DNA of 27,449 bases from Flemingiibacterium sp045644145 (GTDB lineage Bacteria > Bacillota > Clostridia > Oscillospirales > CAG-272). Within the stretch, counting starts at the first letter, position 1, and every line of letters starts with the position of its first letter. The stretch spans positions 1-27,449 of the forward strand of contig JAZRGK010000054.1 of assembly GCA_045644145.1 (NCBI GenBank), written 5' to 3'. The position numbers and the translations under genes are program-made. Positions 1 to 7,112 of the stretch are shown in pieces. Below the pieces are notes generated by a model. The model worked only from the letters and a program-made list of their open reading frames with translations, was not told the DNA's origin and did not search any database.

Positions 1-32
1 ATTGCTTTGAGCATAATTTTCAATCCTTTCAA

Positions 33-245
33 TTACATATTTTTTTGTTTAAGCATTAATATATCATAGTGCAGGTCCTCCTCTATTTTTTTATCGTGCC
101 AATTAAGTATTGGTGAATCGAGCTTTAGTTTTTCCTCCAAACAACAGCATCGAACGCTGCAGCAAAAACCGTGAGCGTAATAGAGGCAGAGCTTGCAGTC
201 GACATCTTCTTTTTTGTATTCGAAAGGTTTATATTTATTTGGCAT
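33..245 (-). CDS. Cys-rich small protein, mobile-element type
   Basis: A 70-residue protein with no signal peptide or membrane span. Residues 17-36 hold seven Cys, including a CxxC (CKLC) and a CCC triplet followed by LEEKL, so it looks like a small metal-binding knuckle. The start is well supported: AGAGGTGA sits six bases before the ATG on the minus strand. The pattern (xYKPFEYKK, then a CxxC, then CCCxEEK) resembles small Cys-rich proteins I recall from integrative and conjugative elements of Clostridia. That family memory is not a search result and no function is known to me. It is AT-rich compared with smpB and secA, and lies just beyond the 3' end of ssrA, a classic island integration site. 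A terminator-like hairpin ends only 25 bases upstream of the start codon. Confidence 0.6.
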   Translation of the reverse strand: MPNKYKPFEYKKEDVDCKLCLYYAHGFCCSVRCCCLEEKLKLDSPILNWHDKKIEEDLHYDILMLKQKNM

Positions 246-270
246 ACAATTTCACCTCTTTTTGTATAAT

Positions 271-303
271 AAAAAGCCACAGTGCGCTTGTAACACTGTG
301 GCT
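271..303 (-). terminator. Hairpin with T-run upstream of the Cys-rich gene
   Basis: A perfect 10-bp inverted repeat, AGCCACAGTG (275-284) and CACTGTGGCT (294-303), has a 9-base loop. Read on the minus strand the stem is followed directly by TTTTT, a good intrinsic terminator. It is a second stop beyond the ssrA terminator, or an attenuator for the small gene that starts at 245. Confidence 0.65.
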
Positions 304-439
304 CTTGCGATAAAATATTCGTAATTATGGTCAGGCACGGGTTCGTTTCACTCAAAAGGGCAAAATCGGCAGATTGCATCTTTTTTTTGCACTCAAAAAC
401 CGATTTTTGAAAAAGCGAGAAAAACGGAGATAAAACGAG

Positions 440-466
440 AAAAACGCAGGAAAACCTGCGTTTTTC
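440..466 (-). terminator. ssrA intrinsic terminator
   Basis: AAAAACGCAGG (440-450) and CCTGCGTTTTT (455-465) form an 11-bp stem with a 4-base loop. On the minus strand it gives a GC stem ending in a run of T, 29 bases past the CCA end of the tmRNA. The symmetric A/T tracts would let it work in both directions. Confidence 0.75.
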
Positions 467-494
467 AGGGTGCATCTTTTTTGTACGCACTACG

Positions 495-841
495 TGGTGG
501 AGGCGAGGGGAATCGAACCCCTGTCCGAAAACTCATCAATACAGCTTTCTCCGGGTGCAGCGGATCTATTAGATTTCCCTAACGTGCACGCCGATCGGCA
601 GGCTTACACGTAGGTAGCGCTTTAGTGCATGGCAGCTCCAAGTGCGAAAAGGCTGCTCACGTTCACTGCTAAATGATGCCCAAGCGGAAGCCGCAGTACT
701 CAACCGGTGGACAGCCGCCATTTAGGCAGCAGCTAATTCAGTATTATTAGCGTTTAATTTTAAATTGCCAATTTTAAAGAGATCAGGCGTCTCTACCCGC
801 TTACCGTATGTCAAAATCCCCGTCGAAACCTTTACGCCCCC
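495..841 (-). ncRNA. ssrA: Transfer-messenger RNA (tmRNA, ssrA)
   Basis: A 347-nt one-piece tmRNA, which rescues stalled ribosomes with SmpB. On the minus strand the 5' end GGGGGCG (841-835) pairs with CGCCTCC just before the encoded ACCA (495-498), giving a 7-bp acceptor stem with one G-U pair. The T-arm is present as GGGGTTCGATTCCCC, and the 5' region has the usual GTAAAGGTTTCGACGGGG-like segment. The tag reading frame runs from 751 to 722, with resume codon GCT, reading ANNTELAAA and a TAA stop. The sequence TTAAAC before the resume codon resembles the B. subtilis context. The native gene ends in a terminator at 440-466. The 5' end lies 32 bases from the nitroreductase stop codon, so it may be cut from a shared smpB transcript. 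Confidence 0.95.
722..751 (-). other. tmRNA proteolysis-tag reading frame
   Basis: Codons GCT AAT AAT ACT GAA TTA GCT GCT GCC TAA encode ANNTELAAA. With the alanine carried by the tmRNA the added tag is A-ANNTELAAA. Most bacterial tags end in ALAA; here Leu is fourth from the end, not third. The frame choice rests on the conserved position of the resume codon and on the in-frame stop. Confidence 0.85.
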
Positions 842-848
842 ATGTTTG

Positions 849-867
849 ACCGCTGAAATACAGCGGT
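849..867. other. Hairpin between nitroreductase stop and tmRNA 5' end
   Basis: ACCGCTG (849-855) and CAGCGGT (861-867) form a 7-bp stem with a 5-base loop, 7 bases upstream of the tmRNA 5' end as read on the minus strand. There is no T-run on the minus side, so it is unlikely to stop transcription into ssrA. It could instead mark the precursor for 5' processing. Confidence 0.45.
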
Positions 868-873
868 TATTTT

Positions 874-1380
874 TCAAATATACGTTACTGAATCTTCAAG
901 CGGATACCGATCACGAAGCGGTATCTCTGACGCCGCCTCTCCTACCGGCACAAGCGCCACTATACCGTATTTTTCCGGTATCGCTAATACTTCACGGCAT
1001 TTTTTCGGGTGAAATGCACCAATAAAACATCCGTTAAGCCCCATATCCGCCGCCGCAAGCAAAAGATTTTCTATAGCAAGCGCAGTGTCTTGTATCGGGA
1101 ATATTTTTGCCCTCTCGCCGAATTTTCCGACGATCTGAGCTTCATCTGTGCAAACTACAAATATCACCGGTGCCGTGGCTACCCAAGGAGCGGAGAACTC
1201 CGTGAATTTCCCCCTCACCGCAGGATCGGTCACAGCGTAAAAATGCCACGACTGCATGTTGCATGCACTTGGCGCTCTCGTTGCCGCATGGAGCAGCTTA
1301 TCTATCTCCTCGCGTGTCAGCTTTCTATCCGTAAATGAACGCGCCGAACGCCGCTTATATATAAGCTCACTAAAATCCAT
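874..1380 (-). CDS. Nitroreductase family protein
   Basis: A 168-residue FMN-dependent oxidoreductase of the short nitroreductase family, soluble and cytoplasmic. The N-terminus has the family FMN-phosphate-binding pattern YKRRSARSF (residues 8-16). It is followed by APSACNMQSWHF (about 37-48), which contacts the flavin, and by a C-terminal segment with the DMGLNGCFIGAF block (about 112-123). Family members reduce nitro compounds, quinones or flavins with NAD(P)H; the substrate here cannot be read from sequence. The start is fixed by AAGGAGC, which overlaps the smpB stop region. Only nine bases separate the two genes, so they share a transcript. It sits between smpB and ssrA, an unusual insertion in a pair that is usually adjacent. 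Confidence 0.85.
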   Translation of the reverse strand: MDFSELIYKRRSARSFTDRKLTREEIDKLLHAATRAPSACNMQSWHFYAVTDPAVRGKFTEFSAPWVATAPVIFVVCTDEAQIVGKFGERAKIFPIQDTALAIENLLLAAADMGLNGCFIGAFHPKKCREVLAIPEKYGIVALVPVGEAASEIPLRDRYPLEDSVTYI

Positions 1381-1389
1381 ATTCGCTCC

Positions 1390-1869
1390 TTAATAATCGT
1401 CGTGACCGCGCGACTTCATAGCACGCTCAATATCACGTCCTGCCTGCTTCTTTGCCTCGGTGGCGCGCTTATCATACAGCTTCTTACCCTTGCAAAGACC
1501 GATTTCAAGCTTTACACGCGAACCTCGGAAATACATGGACAGCGGCACGAGCGTTAACCCTTGCTGTGTAACAAGTCCCAGAAGCTTGTTTATCTCCTTT
1601 TTGTGCATCAAAAGCCTGCGGATTCGCATGGGATCTTTGTTGAAAATATTGCCTTGCTCATAGGGGCTTATGTGCATGCCTGAAACGAACAGTTCCCCCT
1701 TTTCCACAAAGCAGTAGGAATCCTTCAGATTCACCTGACCGCGCCGGATGCTTTTCACCTCAGTACCGAAAAGCTCTATACCTGCCTCGTAGGTTTCCAT
1801 GACGAAATAATCATGGCGTGCCTTTTTATTGGGAGCAATCAGCTTAGTTCCGCTTTTATTTTCCGCCAT
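1390..1869 (-). CDS. smpB: SsrA-binding protein SmpB
   Basis: A 159-residue partner of tmRNA that delivers it to stalled ribosomes. The OB-fold core is clear: NKKARHDYFVMETYEAGI near the N-terminus, GTEVKSIRRGQVNLKDSY (about 36-53), HISPYEQGN, then RIRRLLMHKKEI. The basic C-terminal tail, KGKKLYDKRATEAKK and onward, enters the decoding site in known SmpB. I chose the ATG at 1869 because AAAGGA lies nine bases before it; an in-frame ATG at 1887 would place that Shine-Dalgarno sequence inside the coding region. Length is typical. It is first in a minus-strand run with the nitroreductase and ssrA, behind the promoter at 1903-1931. Confidence 0.95.
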   Translation of the reverse strand: MAENKSGTKLIAPNKKARHDYFVMETYEAGIELFGTEVKSIRRGQVNLKDSYCFVEKGELFVSGMHISPYEQGNIFNKDPMRIRRLLMHKKEINKLLGLVTQQGLTLVPLSMYFRGSRVKLEIGLCKGKKLYDKRATEAKKQAGRDIERAMKSRGHDDY

Positions 1870-1902
1870 GTCATCACGTCCTTTCATAGCTTACGTTTAT
1901 AT

Positions 1903-1931
1903 ATTGTACCACAAAAAGATTAACAAATCAA
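1903..1931 (-). promoter_or_regulatory. smpB promoter (sigma-A type)
   Basis: On the minus strand TTGATT (1931-1926) and TACAAT (1908-1903) are separated by exactly 17 bases. The -10 has five of six consensus bases and the -35 four of six. It points to smpB and diverges from the promoter at 1964-1992. Confidence 0.6.
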
Positions 1932-1963
1932 GACATAGATAAAAATTCTCTCCAACCATATTG

Positions 1964-1992
1964 TTGACAACTTTTCGCTACTATAGTATAAT
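1964..1992 (+). promoter_or_regulatory. Consensus sigma-A promoter of the acquired cassette
   Basis: TTGACA (1964-1969) and TATAAT (1987-1992) with a 17-base spacer: both hexamers are perfect. It should start transcription near 1999 and drive the genes from 2049 to 4197. Confidence 0.85.
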
Positions 1993-2048
1993 ATATACAT
2001 AAGCTTAACTATTTAGGTGTGCTTTGGGAAATAAAGGTAAAATTCATT

Positions 2049-2276
2049 ATGAAACCAGTAATTACAGCTTTAATTCTTATTATTTGGATCGTATTATACA
2101 TTATCCTTAATTTTTTGGGTAGTTGGATTTTAGATAGCACGCGAAATGCATATATAAAACGTGGATATAGGGCCAACATCCTCTATGAGGAAAAAAAGAA
2201 AAACTACAAATTTTATCTTACAACTTTTTTCTTGTTGATTCCTATTCTTGTTGCTATTAGCTTTATTGTAAAGTAG
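2049..2276 (+). CDS. Small two-span membrane protein, unknown
   Basis: A 75-residue protein that I do not recognise. It has a hydrophobic helix at about residues 4-26, a basic loop (YIKRGYRANILYEEKKKNYK), and a second helix at about 55-74, so both ends probably face the same side of the membrane. The ATG at 2049 is chosen because the upstream in-frame GTG at 2019 has no ribosome site and lies very close to the predicted transcript start. AAAGG at 2033-2037 precedes the ATG with long spacing. It is AT-rich, and is the first gene behind a perfect promoter and upstream of two other unusual genes. Confidence 0.55.
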   Translation: MKPVITALILIIWIVLYIILNFLGSWILDSTRNAYIKRGYRANILYEEKKKNYKFYLTTFFLLIPILVAISFIVK

Positions 2277-2316
2277 TATAAGTATATTAGCAATTTGTAA
2301 TTGTAAGGAGATCAAA

Positions 2317-3018
2317 TTGATATTATTAAATAAAAGTGCACAAATCATATGCTGTTTAATAAACGATGAACTACAACTCATACTCTATCCTAACGAAAGA
2401 ACAGTAGCCGATATAGTAGTTACAGATATAACCAAATTCCAGTTGTCACATGTATATGGAAGCAGTTACGGCGATTGTTTCAATTTACCTATAATGTATC
2501 AAATAGTAATTAACACTACTTTCACATTTTCGAACCTATGTGCCGACAGCATCCTATATATATCGCGTGAGAAAGTGCATTTTGAGTTTAACCATACATA
2601 TGATCGTTTCTTTATCAATTGCGATGATGGTCATATTATACAGGAAGTTCACAATGTGGCTGATTTAGAAGGCTTATGTAGCATAGCCACAAACTCTCAT
2701 ACACAAAATGAAGCATGTGAAAGCTTGATTGGTTTTATATTCGAGGGGCATTTTCTACAAACAACAGTGTTATTTGTTATATTTAAATTATGCTTTTGGG
2801 CAAACAATTGGTCCTTTCCGATTTGGTTGATACTACTCTTTTGGGGGGCAGGCTATCTATTACGCCTTGCAAGCGAAAAATCGTTTAATGCTTTCCAAAA
2901 AAGCACCGGAACGCCGGAACTTCATCTTCTACAAAAGTATGCTTCGTGTGAATACATCAAAAATTATTATGCAAATCCTCACCGGAAATGGATTGCCAAT
3001 AATATCGAGAACGAATAA
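2317..3018 (+). CDS. Unknown protein with membrane hairpin, TTG start
   Basis: A 233-residue protein I cannot assign. The N-terminal ~140 residues look soluble and beta-rich, with no motif I know. Residues about 147-185 are hydrophobic and break at a WSFP turn, consistent with two close membrane spans. The C-terminal ~45 residues are polar. The start is TTG at 2317: AAGGAG (2304-2309) lies seven bases before it, and no ATG fits a ribosome site nearby. It is AT-rich with a codon choice unlike secA or gltX. It is probably co-transcribed with the small membrane protein before it (40 bases) and the DUF4259-like gene after it (87 bases). Confidence 0.6.
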   Translation: MILLNKSAQIICCLINDELQLILYPNERTVADIVVTDITKFQLSHVYGSSYGDCFNLPIMYQIVINTTFTFSNLCADSILYISREKVHFEFNHTYDRFFINCDDGHIIQEVHNVADLEGLCSIATNSHTQNEACESLIGFIFEGHFLQTTVLFVIFKLCFWANNWSFPIWLILLFWGAGYLLRLASEKSFNAFQKSTGTPELHLLQKYASCEYIKNYYANPHRKWIANNIENE

Positions 3019-3105
3019 ATATGGGGTAGCTGAACTTGTAAAAGCAAAAAGTGCCAACTTCGCTTATCTTACTCATAATAAGCCCAAGTCAGAACGGAGG
3101 ATAAT

Positions 3106-4197
3106 ATGGGAACATGGGGAACTGGAATATATTCTGATGATACAGCATCCGATATCAAAATTCTATGCAACGAGATATTTCCTTTTGTGAGTGTTGAAGA
3201 AGGCAATCAGATTATATTCGAGGAGTACAAAGAAATAATAAATTCTAATATTTTAGATAACACATCTGCTTCGTTTTGGTACGCACTTGCCGATTGGCAA
3301 TGGAATCATGGTATTCTAGATGATTCCATCAAAGAACGTGCATTAGCACTGCTTCACGACTATGTTGGCATATCTGAGTGGGAAGAGAGCGGAAGCAAGG
3401 CGGATGTAAAAAAACGTAAGGCAGTACTTGATAAATTGCGCGAAAAGTTGGAAACTGCCCAACCGCCAAAGACACTACCTAAAGTGCGTTTGGAAAAGCC
3501 TAAGCATAAAGCCGGAGATATTATTGTATTTCAAATGAACGGTTCGAGAAAAGGCTTTGAAAGCGCATGGCAAATTGAGTATATGAGTCCTGGATATGTA
3601 TATAAATCTACCGCTATAAATGAGCGTATTACAGACCGCTTTGAGCCTGCAAAAGACTTTTCAGGTAATTTCGCAGCAGTAATATGTATCGGTTCGGTTA
3701 AAGAACCTTATTCCCATCATATAAGCGGAATATACAACGAAAAAAGCGTATACGCAATTTATAACTATTGCAAACCTGAAAAGCCTACACTGGAAAGCTT
3801 GTCCAAATGCGGATTTTTACCACATATCGCATGGATATGTGATCTTAAAGCGGGAAGCAATCATGGTACTACTGTATCTATTGATTGGGAATACAAATTC
3901 ACATTTATCGCCGAAAATTTCAAGAAGGAATCCGGATATTTAGGTGAATGCTTCACTCTATATCGTAAAGACGAAGTTGAGCGATTTACAAATTTATTAG
4001 CTCGAAAAACATATTCACAGGATTATCATTATAAAACCGACTTATGCACAGCCTTTTCAGATTCGAATTCAGAAAGACTCCGACTTATGGAGATAGGAAT
4101 ATCGATTGACGATTTGCTTGATATGGATATTAAAAACCCAAATTTTCGCATTCCTGACGAACTTGATAGAATCGGTGGTTTAGGAAAATATAGATAA
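3106..4197 (+). CDS. DUF4259-like domain protein
   Basis: A 363-residue soluble protein. Residues 1 to about 100 match the pattern I recall for DUF4259 (MGTWGTGIYSDDTASDI, then FWYALADWQW, then a helical end with W). That domain has no established function; it often stands alone in bacterial genomes and neighbours of toxin or immunity genes have been suggested. A Lys/Pro-rich linker at about 115-135 leads to a C-terminal region of about 230 residues that begins with GDIIVFQM and that I do not recognise. The start is well supported by GGAGG nine bases before the ATG. Being fused to a long C-terminal part makes it larger than typical stand-alone DUF4259 proteins. It is AT-rich and the last gene of its cassette; the convergent terminator at 4310-4334 closes it. 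Confidence 0.7.
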   Translation: MGTWGTGIYSDDTASDIKILCNEIFPFVSVEEGNQIIFEEYKEIINSNILDNTSASFWYALADWQWNHGILDDSIKERALALLHDYVGISEWEESGSKADVKKRKAVLDKLREKLETAQPPKTLPKVRLEKPKHKAGDIIVFQMNGSRKGFESAWQIEYMSPGYVYKSTAINERITDRFEPAKDFSGNFAAVICIGSVKEPYSHHISGIYNEKSVYAIYNYCKPEKPTLESLSKCGFLPHIAWICDLKAGSNHGTTVSIDWEYKFTFIAENFKKESGYLGECFTLYRKDEVERFTNLLARKTYSQDYHYKTDLCTAFSDSNSERLRLMEIGISIDDLLDMDIKNPNFRIPDELDRIGGLGKYR

Positions 4198-4309
4198 AGA
4201 GCTATATTTTCTTAATGATTCGCAATGTCTAATAGTATGATTATATCGCCTCAACAATTGTGCAAAGGGAAACATTTTCTTCAATTTTAGAAGCCGTTAT
4301 CGAGTACAC

Positions 4310-4334
4310 AAAAAGAGCCTCACGGCTCTTTTTT
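4310..4334. terminator. Bidirectional terminator
   Basis: AAAAAGAGCC (4310-4319) and GGCTCTTTTT (4324-4333) form a 10-bp stem with a TCAC loop, flanked by A and T runs. It lies between convergent genes (the DUF4259-like gene and the DUF1385 gene) and should serve both. Confidence 0.8.
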
Positions 4335-4341
4335 GCTTATA

Positions 4342-5295
4342 TCAATACTTGTCCGCCTCGCGGTTTTCGGGAATTACCGCTTCCATCGCCGCTATAGCGC
4401 ACTCGATCATCTTGTCGTCCGGCTCGTGAACGGTCACATGCTGAAGCCACATGCCGGGCGCTGATATAATGCGCGTAAGCAGGTTATCATGACGTCCGCA
4501 GAACTTGATAAGCTCGTAGCCAACACCCATGGTAAGGGGTAAGAGCAAAAGCTTGATGCCGGTGCGAAGGAACGGATTGTCCACATGTATGAACATGGAA
4601 ATTATAATGCCAACGATAAGCATAAGTATGAGGAACGATGTTCCGCATCGGGGGTGGAAACGGCGCTGAGTGCGCACATTCTCAACGGTCAGCGGAAGCC
4701 CTGCCTCGTAGCAGAATATGGTCTTGTGCTCCGCTCCGTGATATTCGAACGTGCGGCGGACATCCTTTACAAGACACATAGCGCCAACATACCCTACAAA
4801 CAGCACGATTCTGAGAAGCCCCTCAAATACCGCGCGGATAAAATCCGTATCAAGTGCCGGTACTGCACCTGCAAGCCATCTGAAAAGCTGTGAGGGCAGA
4901 TACAAGAACAGCACCACGCAAAGAACTACGCCAAGTACACCGCCAACTGCCGCGGCAATTCCAAGAAGCTTGGATTCTTTCTTCTTTTCTTCCTCGGTAA
5001 GCGGTTTTTCGCTCTCCTCGGGCATTGCTATCTCAGCGGAACGCATAAGACAGCGGTATCCCGTTACCATGGAATCAATAAAGCCGTATACGCCGCGGAT
5101 TATGGGTAATTTAAGTATCTTCGGTCGGTTTTTACCCTTGGTTTCCCATTCCTCCATAACGATCTCGCCTGCAGGGTTTCTCACCGCCATAGCAGACTTG
5201 TCAGGTCCGCGCATCATTATTCCTTCAATAAGAGCCTGTCCTCCGATAGATGTCTTTATGGGGCAGGACAGCTCTTTTTTCTGATTATCAGCCAA
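4342..5295 (-). CDS. DUF1385 (YqhQ-type) membrane protein
   Basis: A 317-residue integral membrane protein of the DUF1385 family, to which B. subtilis YqhQ belongs; its biochemical role is not established. Hallmarks are IGGQALIEGIMMRGPDK (17-33), the His/Glu block YHGAEHKTIFCYE (185-197) and RFHPRCGTSFL (212-222). The His, Glu and Cys residues suggest metal binding. Hydrophobic spans lie at about 111-134, 155-176, 219-237 and 245-262. The start is TTG at 5295, supported by AAAGGAG eight bases upstream with no competing ATG. It starts 23 bases after the MBL gene ends, so both share the promoter at 6225-6253. In many Clostridia this gene is followed by prmC; here it is not. Confidence 0.85.
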   Translation of the reverse strand: MADNQKKELSCPIKTSIGGQALIEGIMMRGPDKSAMAVRNPAGEIVMEEWETKGKNRPKILKLPIIRGVYGFIDSMVTGYRCLMRSAEIAMPEESEKPLTEEEKKKESKLLGIAAAVGGVLGVVLCVVLFLYLPSQLFRWLAGAVPALDTDFIRAVFEGLLRIVLFVGYVGAMCLVKDVRRTFEYHGAEHKTIFCYEAGLPLTVENVRTQRRFHPRCGTSFLILMLIVGIIISMFIHVDNPFLRTGIKLLLLPLTMGVGYELIKFCGRHDNLLTRIISAPGMWLQHVTVHEPDDKMIECAIAAMEAVIPENREADKY

Positions 5296-5318
5296 TTTTA
5301 CTGCTCCTTTCGGTAATA

Positions 5319-6164
5319 TCAGTTATTTCGCAATCCCGAAACGGGGTCAAGATCGTCAAAGGGCACTTCTTGAGTACCATCCTTCGAGATATAGTGCCAC
5401 TTGACGCCAATGTTGCTCATCCAACCGCGGGTAACCAAGGTTCTCCAACAGTGAGTGTCGTAGCCAAGACCATTGTCGTTGTCCCACAGCCATTGGGGCG
5501 TGCACCAGAAGCAGTAATCTGCGCCGATCACGTCATATACATCTCTGCCCACACCGTTCTGTCCGTGATGGGCAAGCTGTACCATATCCGCCCAAAGAAG
5601 CTCCGCCGGCGTATTGGCAAGAAGCTGTTCCCCTCCCTCTTTTCCGAGGTCGCCGAGGAATATCATGGAAACCCCGTTTGCATCCACACGGTATACCACG
5701 GATGCATTGTTCGCTCCATTGACTCTTATACCCTCGTCCGGCTCACGGAGCACGGTAATTTTAATTTCGCCGAACGTGAAAACCTCGCCGCGTTTTACGG
5801 TAACAGCATGGATATCATGAGCGCGTATCTGCGCCTCCACGCGTGCCGCCACCTCGGGTGAATTGCGTCCCTCGTCAAAATTTCTCAAAAAGTCCTGACT
5901 CGGGAAGTTGTAGTATACAGACTTAACCTCGATCTCACCGAAACGGCGCTCCATAAGCGAGCTGAACGCGTCGCAGTGATCCCTATGAGGATGGGTCATA
6001 AACCAGCCGTCAACGGTGCCTCCAAGCTTTTTAACGTAAGCGCACAGGTAATCGGCATCACAACTGTTTCCGCCGTCGATAACAATAAGATGTCCGTCGC
6101 ATTTCAGAATGAACGACATCATCTGATCCCTTGACTGGGACGTAAGCATATATACAGTAGTCAC
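5319..6164 (-). CDS. ComEC-like metallo-beta-lactamase fold protein
   Basis: A 281-residue metal-dependent hydrolase of the MBL fold, without the membrane part of ComEC. Visible zinc ligands are THPHRDH (57-63, the HxHxDH motif), GDLG (171-174) and HHGQNG (199-204), an order typical of the soluble ComEC/Rec2-like branch. Residues about 215-245 are Trp-rich (FWCTPQWLWDNDNG) and seem specific to this subgroup. No signal peptide is seen. The start is GTG at 6164 with AGAGGTG just before it. The substrate is unknown; relatives are suspected phosphodiesterases or nucleases. First gene of a two-gene unit with the DUF1385 gene. Confidence 0.85.
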   Translation of the reverse strand: MTTVYMLTSQSRDQMMSFILKCDGHLIVIDGGNSCDADYLCAYVKKLGGTVDGWFMTHPHRDHCDAFSSLMERRFGEIEVKSVYYNFPSQDFLRNFDEGRNSPEVAARVEAQIRAHDIHAVTVKRGEVFTFGEIKITVLREPDEGIRVNGANNASVVYRVDANGVSMIFLGDLGKEGGEQLLANTPAELLWADMVQLAHHGQNGVGRDVYDVIGADYCFWCTPQWLWDNDNGLGYDTHCWRTLVTRGWMSNIGVKWHYISKDGTQEVPFDDLDPVSGLRNN

Positions 6165-6224
6165 TTTGGCACCTCTTTTCTCGGAAGATGCAAACCATGC
6201 ATTCTATCACATTCCGTTCTTTTA

Positions 6225-6253
6225 ATTATAAACCTTTCGCGCAAAAATGTCAA
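6225..6253 (-). promoter_or_regulatory. Consensus promoter of the MBL-DUF1385 unit
   Basis: On the minus strand TTGACA (6253-6248) and TATAAT (6230-6225) are 17 bases apart; both hexamers match the consensus exactly. The predicted start leaves a leader of about 50 bases before the GTG at 6164. Confidence 0.85.
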
Positions 6254-6374
6254 TAAACGATCTGTGTACATTTTAATCAACGCATATGTTTGGGCATAGT
6301 TTGTATATATTTTAATTAGGTGCGTGCTTTTTTGTGCTTTTTGCCATAGGATATAGAGCGCACTTCTGATTCAC

Positions 6375-6403
6375 TTGACACATTCGCATTATTTTGATAT
6401 AAT
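6375..6403 (+). promoter_or_regulatory. Consensus promoter of the zinc-ribbon gene
   Basis: TTGACA (6375-6380) and TATAAT (6398-6403) with a 17-base spacer, both perfect. It drives the gene starting at 6435 and possibly the structured RNA and small peptide behind it. Confidence 0.85.
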
Positions 6404-6434
6404 AAATCTATCCTAATTGAAAGGAAAAAACGAT

Positions 6435-7091
6435 ATGATACTTAATTCACGGGAAACCTGCATCGCCTACCGATGCCCATACTGCGGCTCGGGAATAAAA
6501 AGCCTTGTAGGCGTATTCTCCCTGTCCGGAGCTATGAAGAAGTTAAAATGCTCCTGCGGCGCCAGTGAGCTTACCATAAATCAGACAAGCGACGGCAAGC
6601 TGCGCGTAAGCGTCCCCTGCCTTTTCTGCGGTGTGGAGCATTCCTTCACCGTAAGCTCAAAGCTCTTTTTTGAAAAAGAGCTGTTTATTTACCCTTGCCC
6701 GTTCAGCGCGGTAGACCTTGTATTCATCGGCACGGAAAAAGCTGTATCCGAGGCGCTTGATAAATCTGAGCAGGAGCTTCTTAAGCTGCTTGCCGAAATG
6801 GGAATAGACGACCTTGAAAGTCTTCACGGCGACCTTGACCGCATGGATGACGATGACGAGCCATGCGATCCTTCAATCTACGATGCGGTGATGTTCGTTA
6901 TCCGCGATCTCATTGAAGGCGGCGACGTAAGCTGCTGTTGTGACGACGGCGACTACGACGTTGCTGTTTCAGATGATCATGTAAAGGTATTCTGCCGTTC
7001 CTGCGGCGCGGCAAAGGATATCCCCACCGACAGTGAGCTTGCGGCAAGAGCGTTTATAGGAGTAACACATCTGAAGCTTGAAAAACTGTAA
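6435..7091 (+). CDS. Multi-zinc-ribbon protein, unknown function
   Basis: A 218-residue, acidic, soluble protein rich in Cys pairs: CPYCG (14-18), CSCGA (39-43), CLFCG (62-66), CCC (167-169) and CRSCGA (187-192). These could form two or three treble-clef or rubredoxin-like zinc sites, the last one built from the distant 167-192 pair. Residues about 104-165 are helical and acidic (DRMDDDDEP). I do not recognise the family beyond its zinc-ribbon character. The ATG at 6435 follows GAAAGGAAAA; an upstream in-frame TTG at 6417 would contain that ribosome site and is rejected. A perfect promoter lies at 6375-6403. Confidence 0.75.
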   Translation: MILNSRETCIAYRCPYCGSGIKSLVGVFSLSGAMKKLKCSCGASELTINQTSDGKLRVSVPCLFCGVEHSFTVSSKLFFEKELFIYPCPFSAVDLVFIGTEKAVSEALDKSEQELLKLLAEMGIDDLESLHGDLDRMDDDDEPCDPSIYDAVMFVIRDLIEGGDVSCCCDDGDYDVAVSDDHVKVFCRSCGAAKDIPTDSELAARAFIGVTHLKLEKL

Positions 7092-7106
7092 AAGGCTGTG
7101 TCAAAT
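7078..7106 (+). promoter_or_regulatory. Possible promoter of the structured leader
   Basis: TTGAAA (7078-7083) and TCAAAT (7101-7106) are 17 bases apart, with five and four consensus bases. It would start a transcript near 7113, at the beginning of the structured region. Weak evidence; read-through from 6375 is the alternative. Confidence 0.3.
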
Positions 7107-7112
7107 TCTGCG

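Noticed and set aside
375..482. TGCATCTTTTTT repeat as an attachment site
   Set aside because: Low-complexity T-rich repeat outside the ssrA end; not convincing as att without the other junction.
125..490. Open frame of 121 codons on the minus strand between ssrA and the Cys-rich gene
   Set aside because: It spans two terminator hairpins, has no ribosome site and overlaps the well-supported Cys-rich gene in another frame.
2867..3190. Open frame of 107 codons overlapping two plus-strand genes
   Set aside because: No ribosome site; overlaps the end of the 233-residue gene and the start of the DUF4259-like gene, which has a good site.
5250..5861. Open frame of 203 codons on the plus strand
   Set aside because: Opposite the DUF1385 and MBL genes, both with recognisable motifs and ribosome sites.
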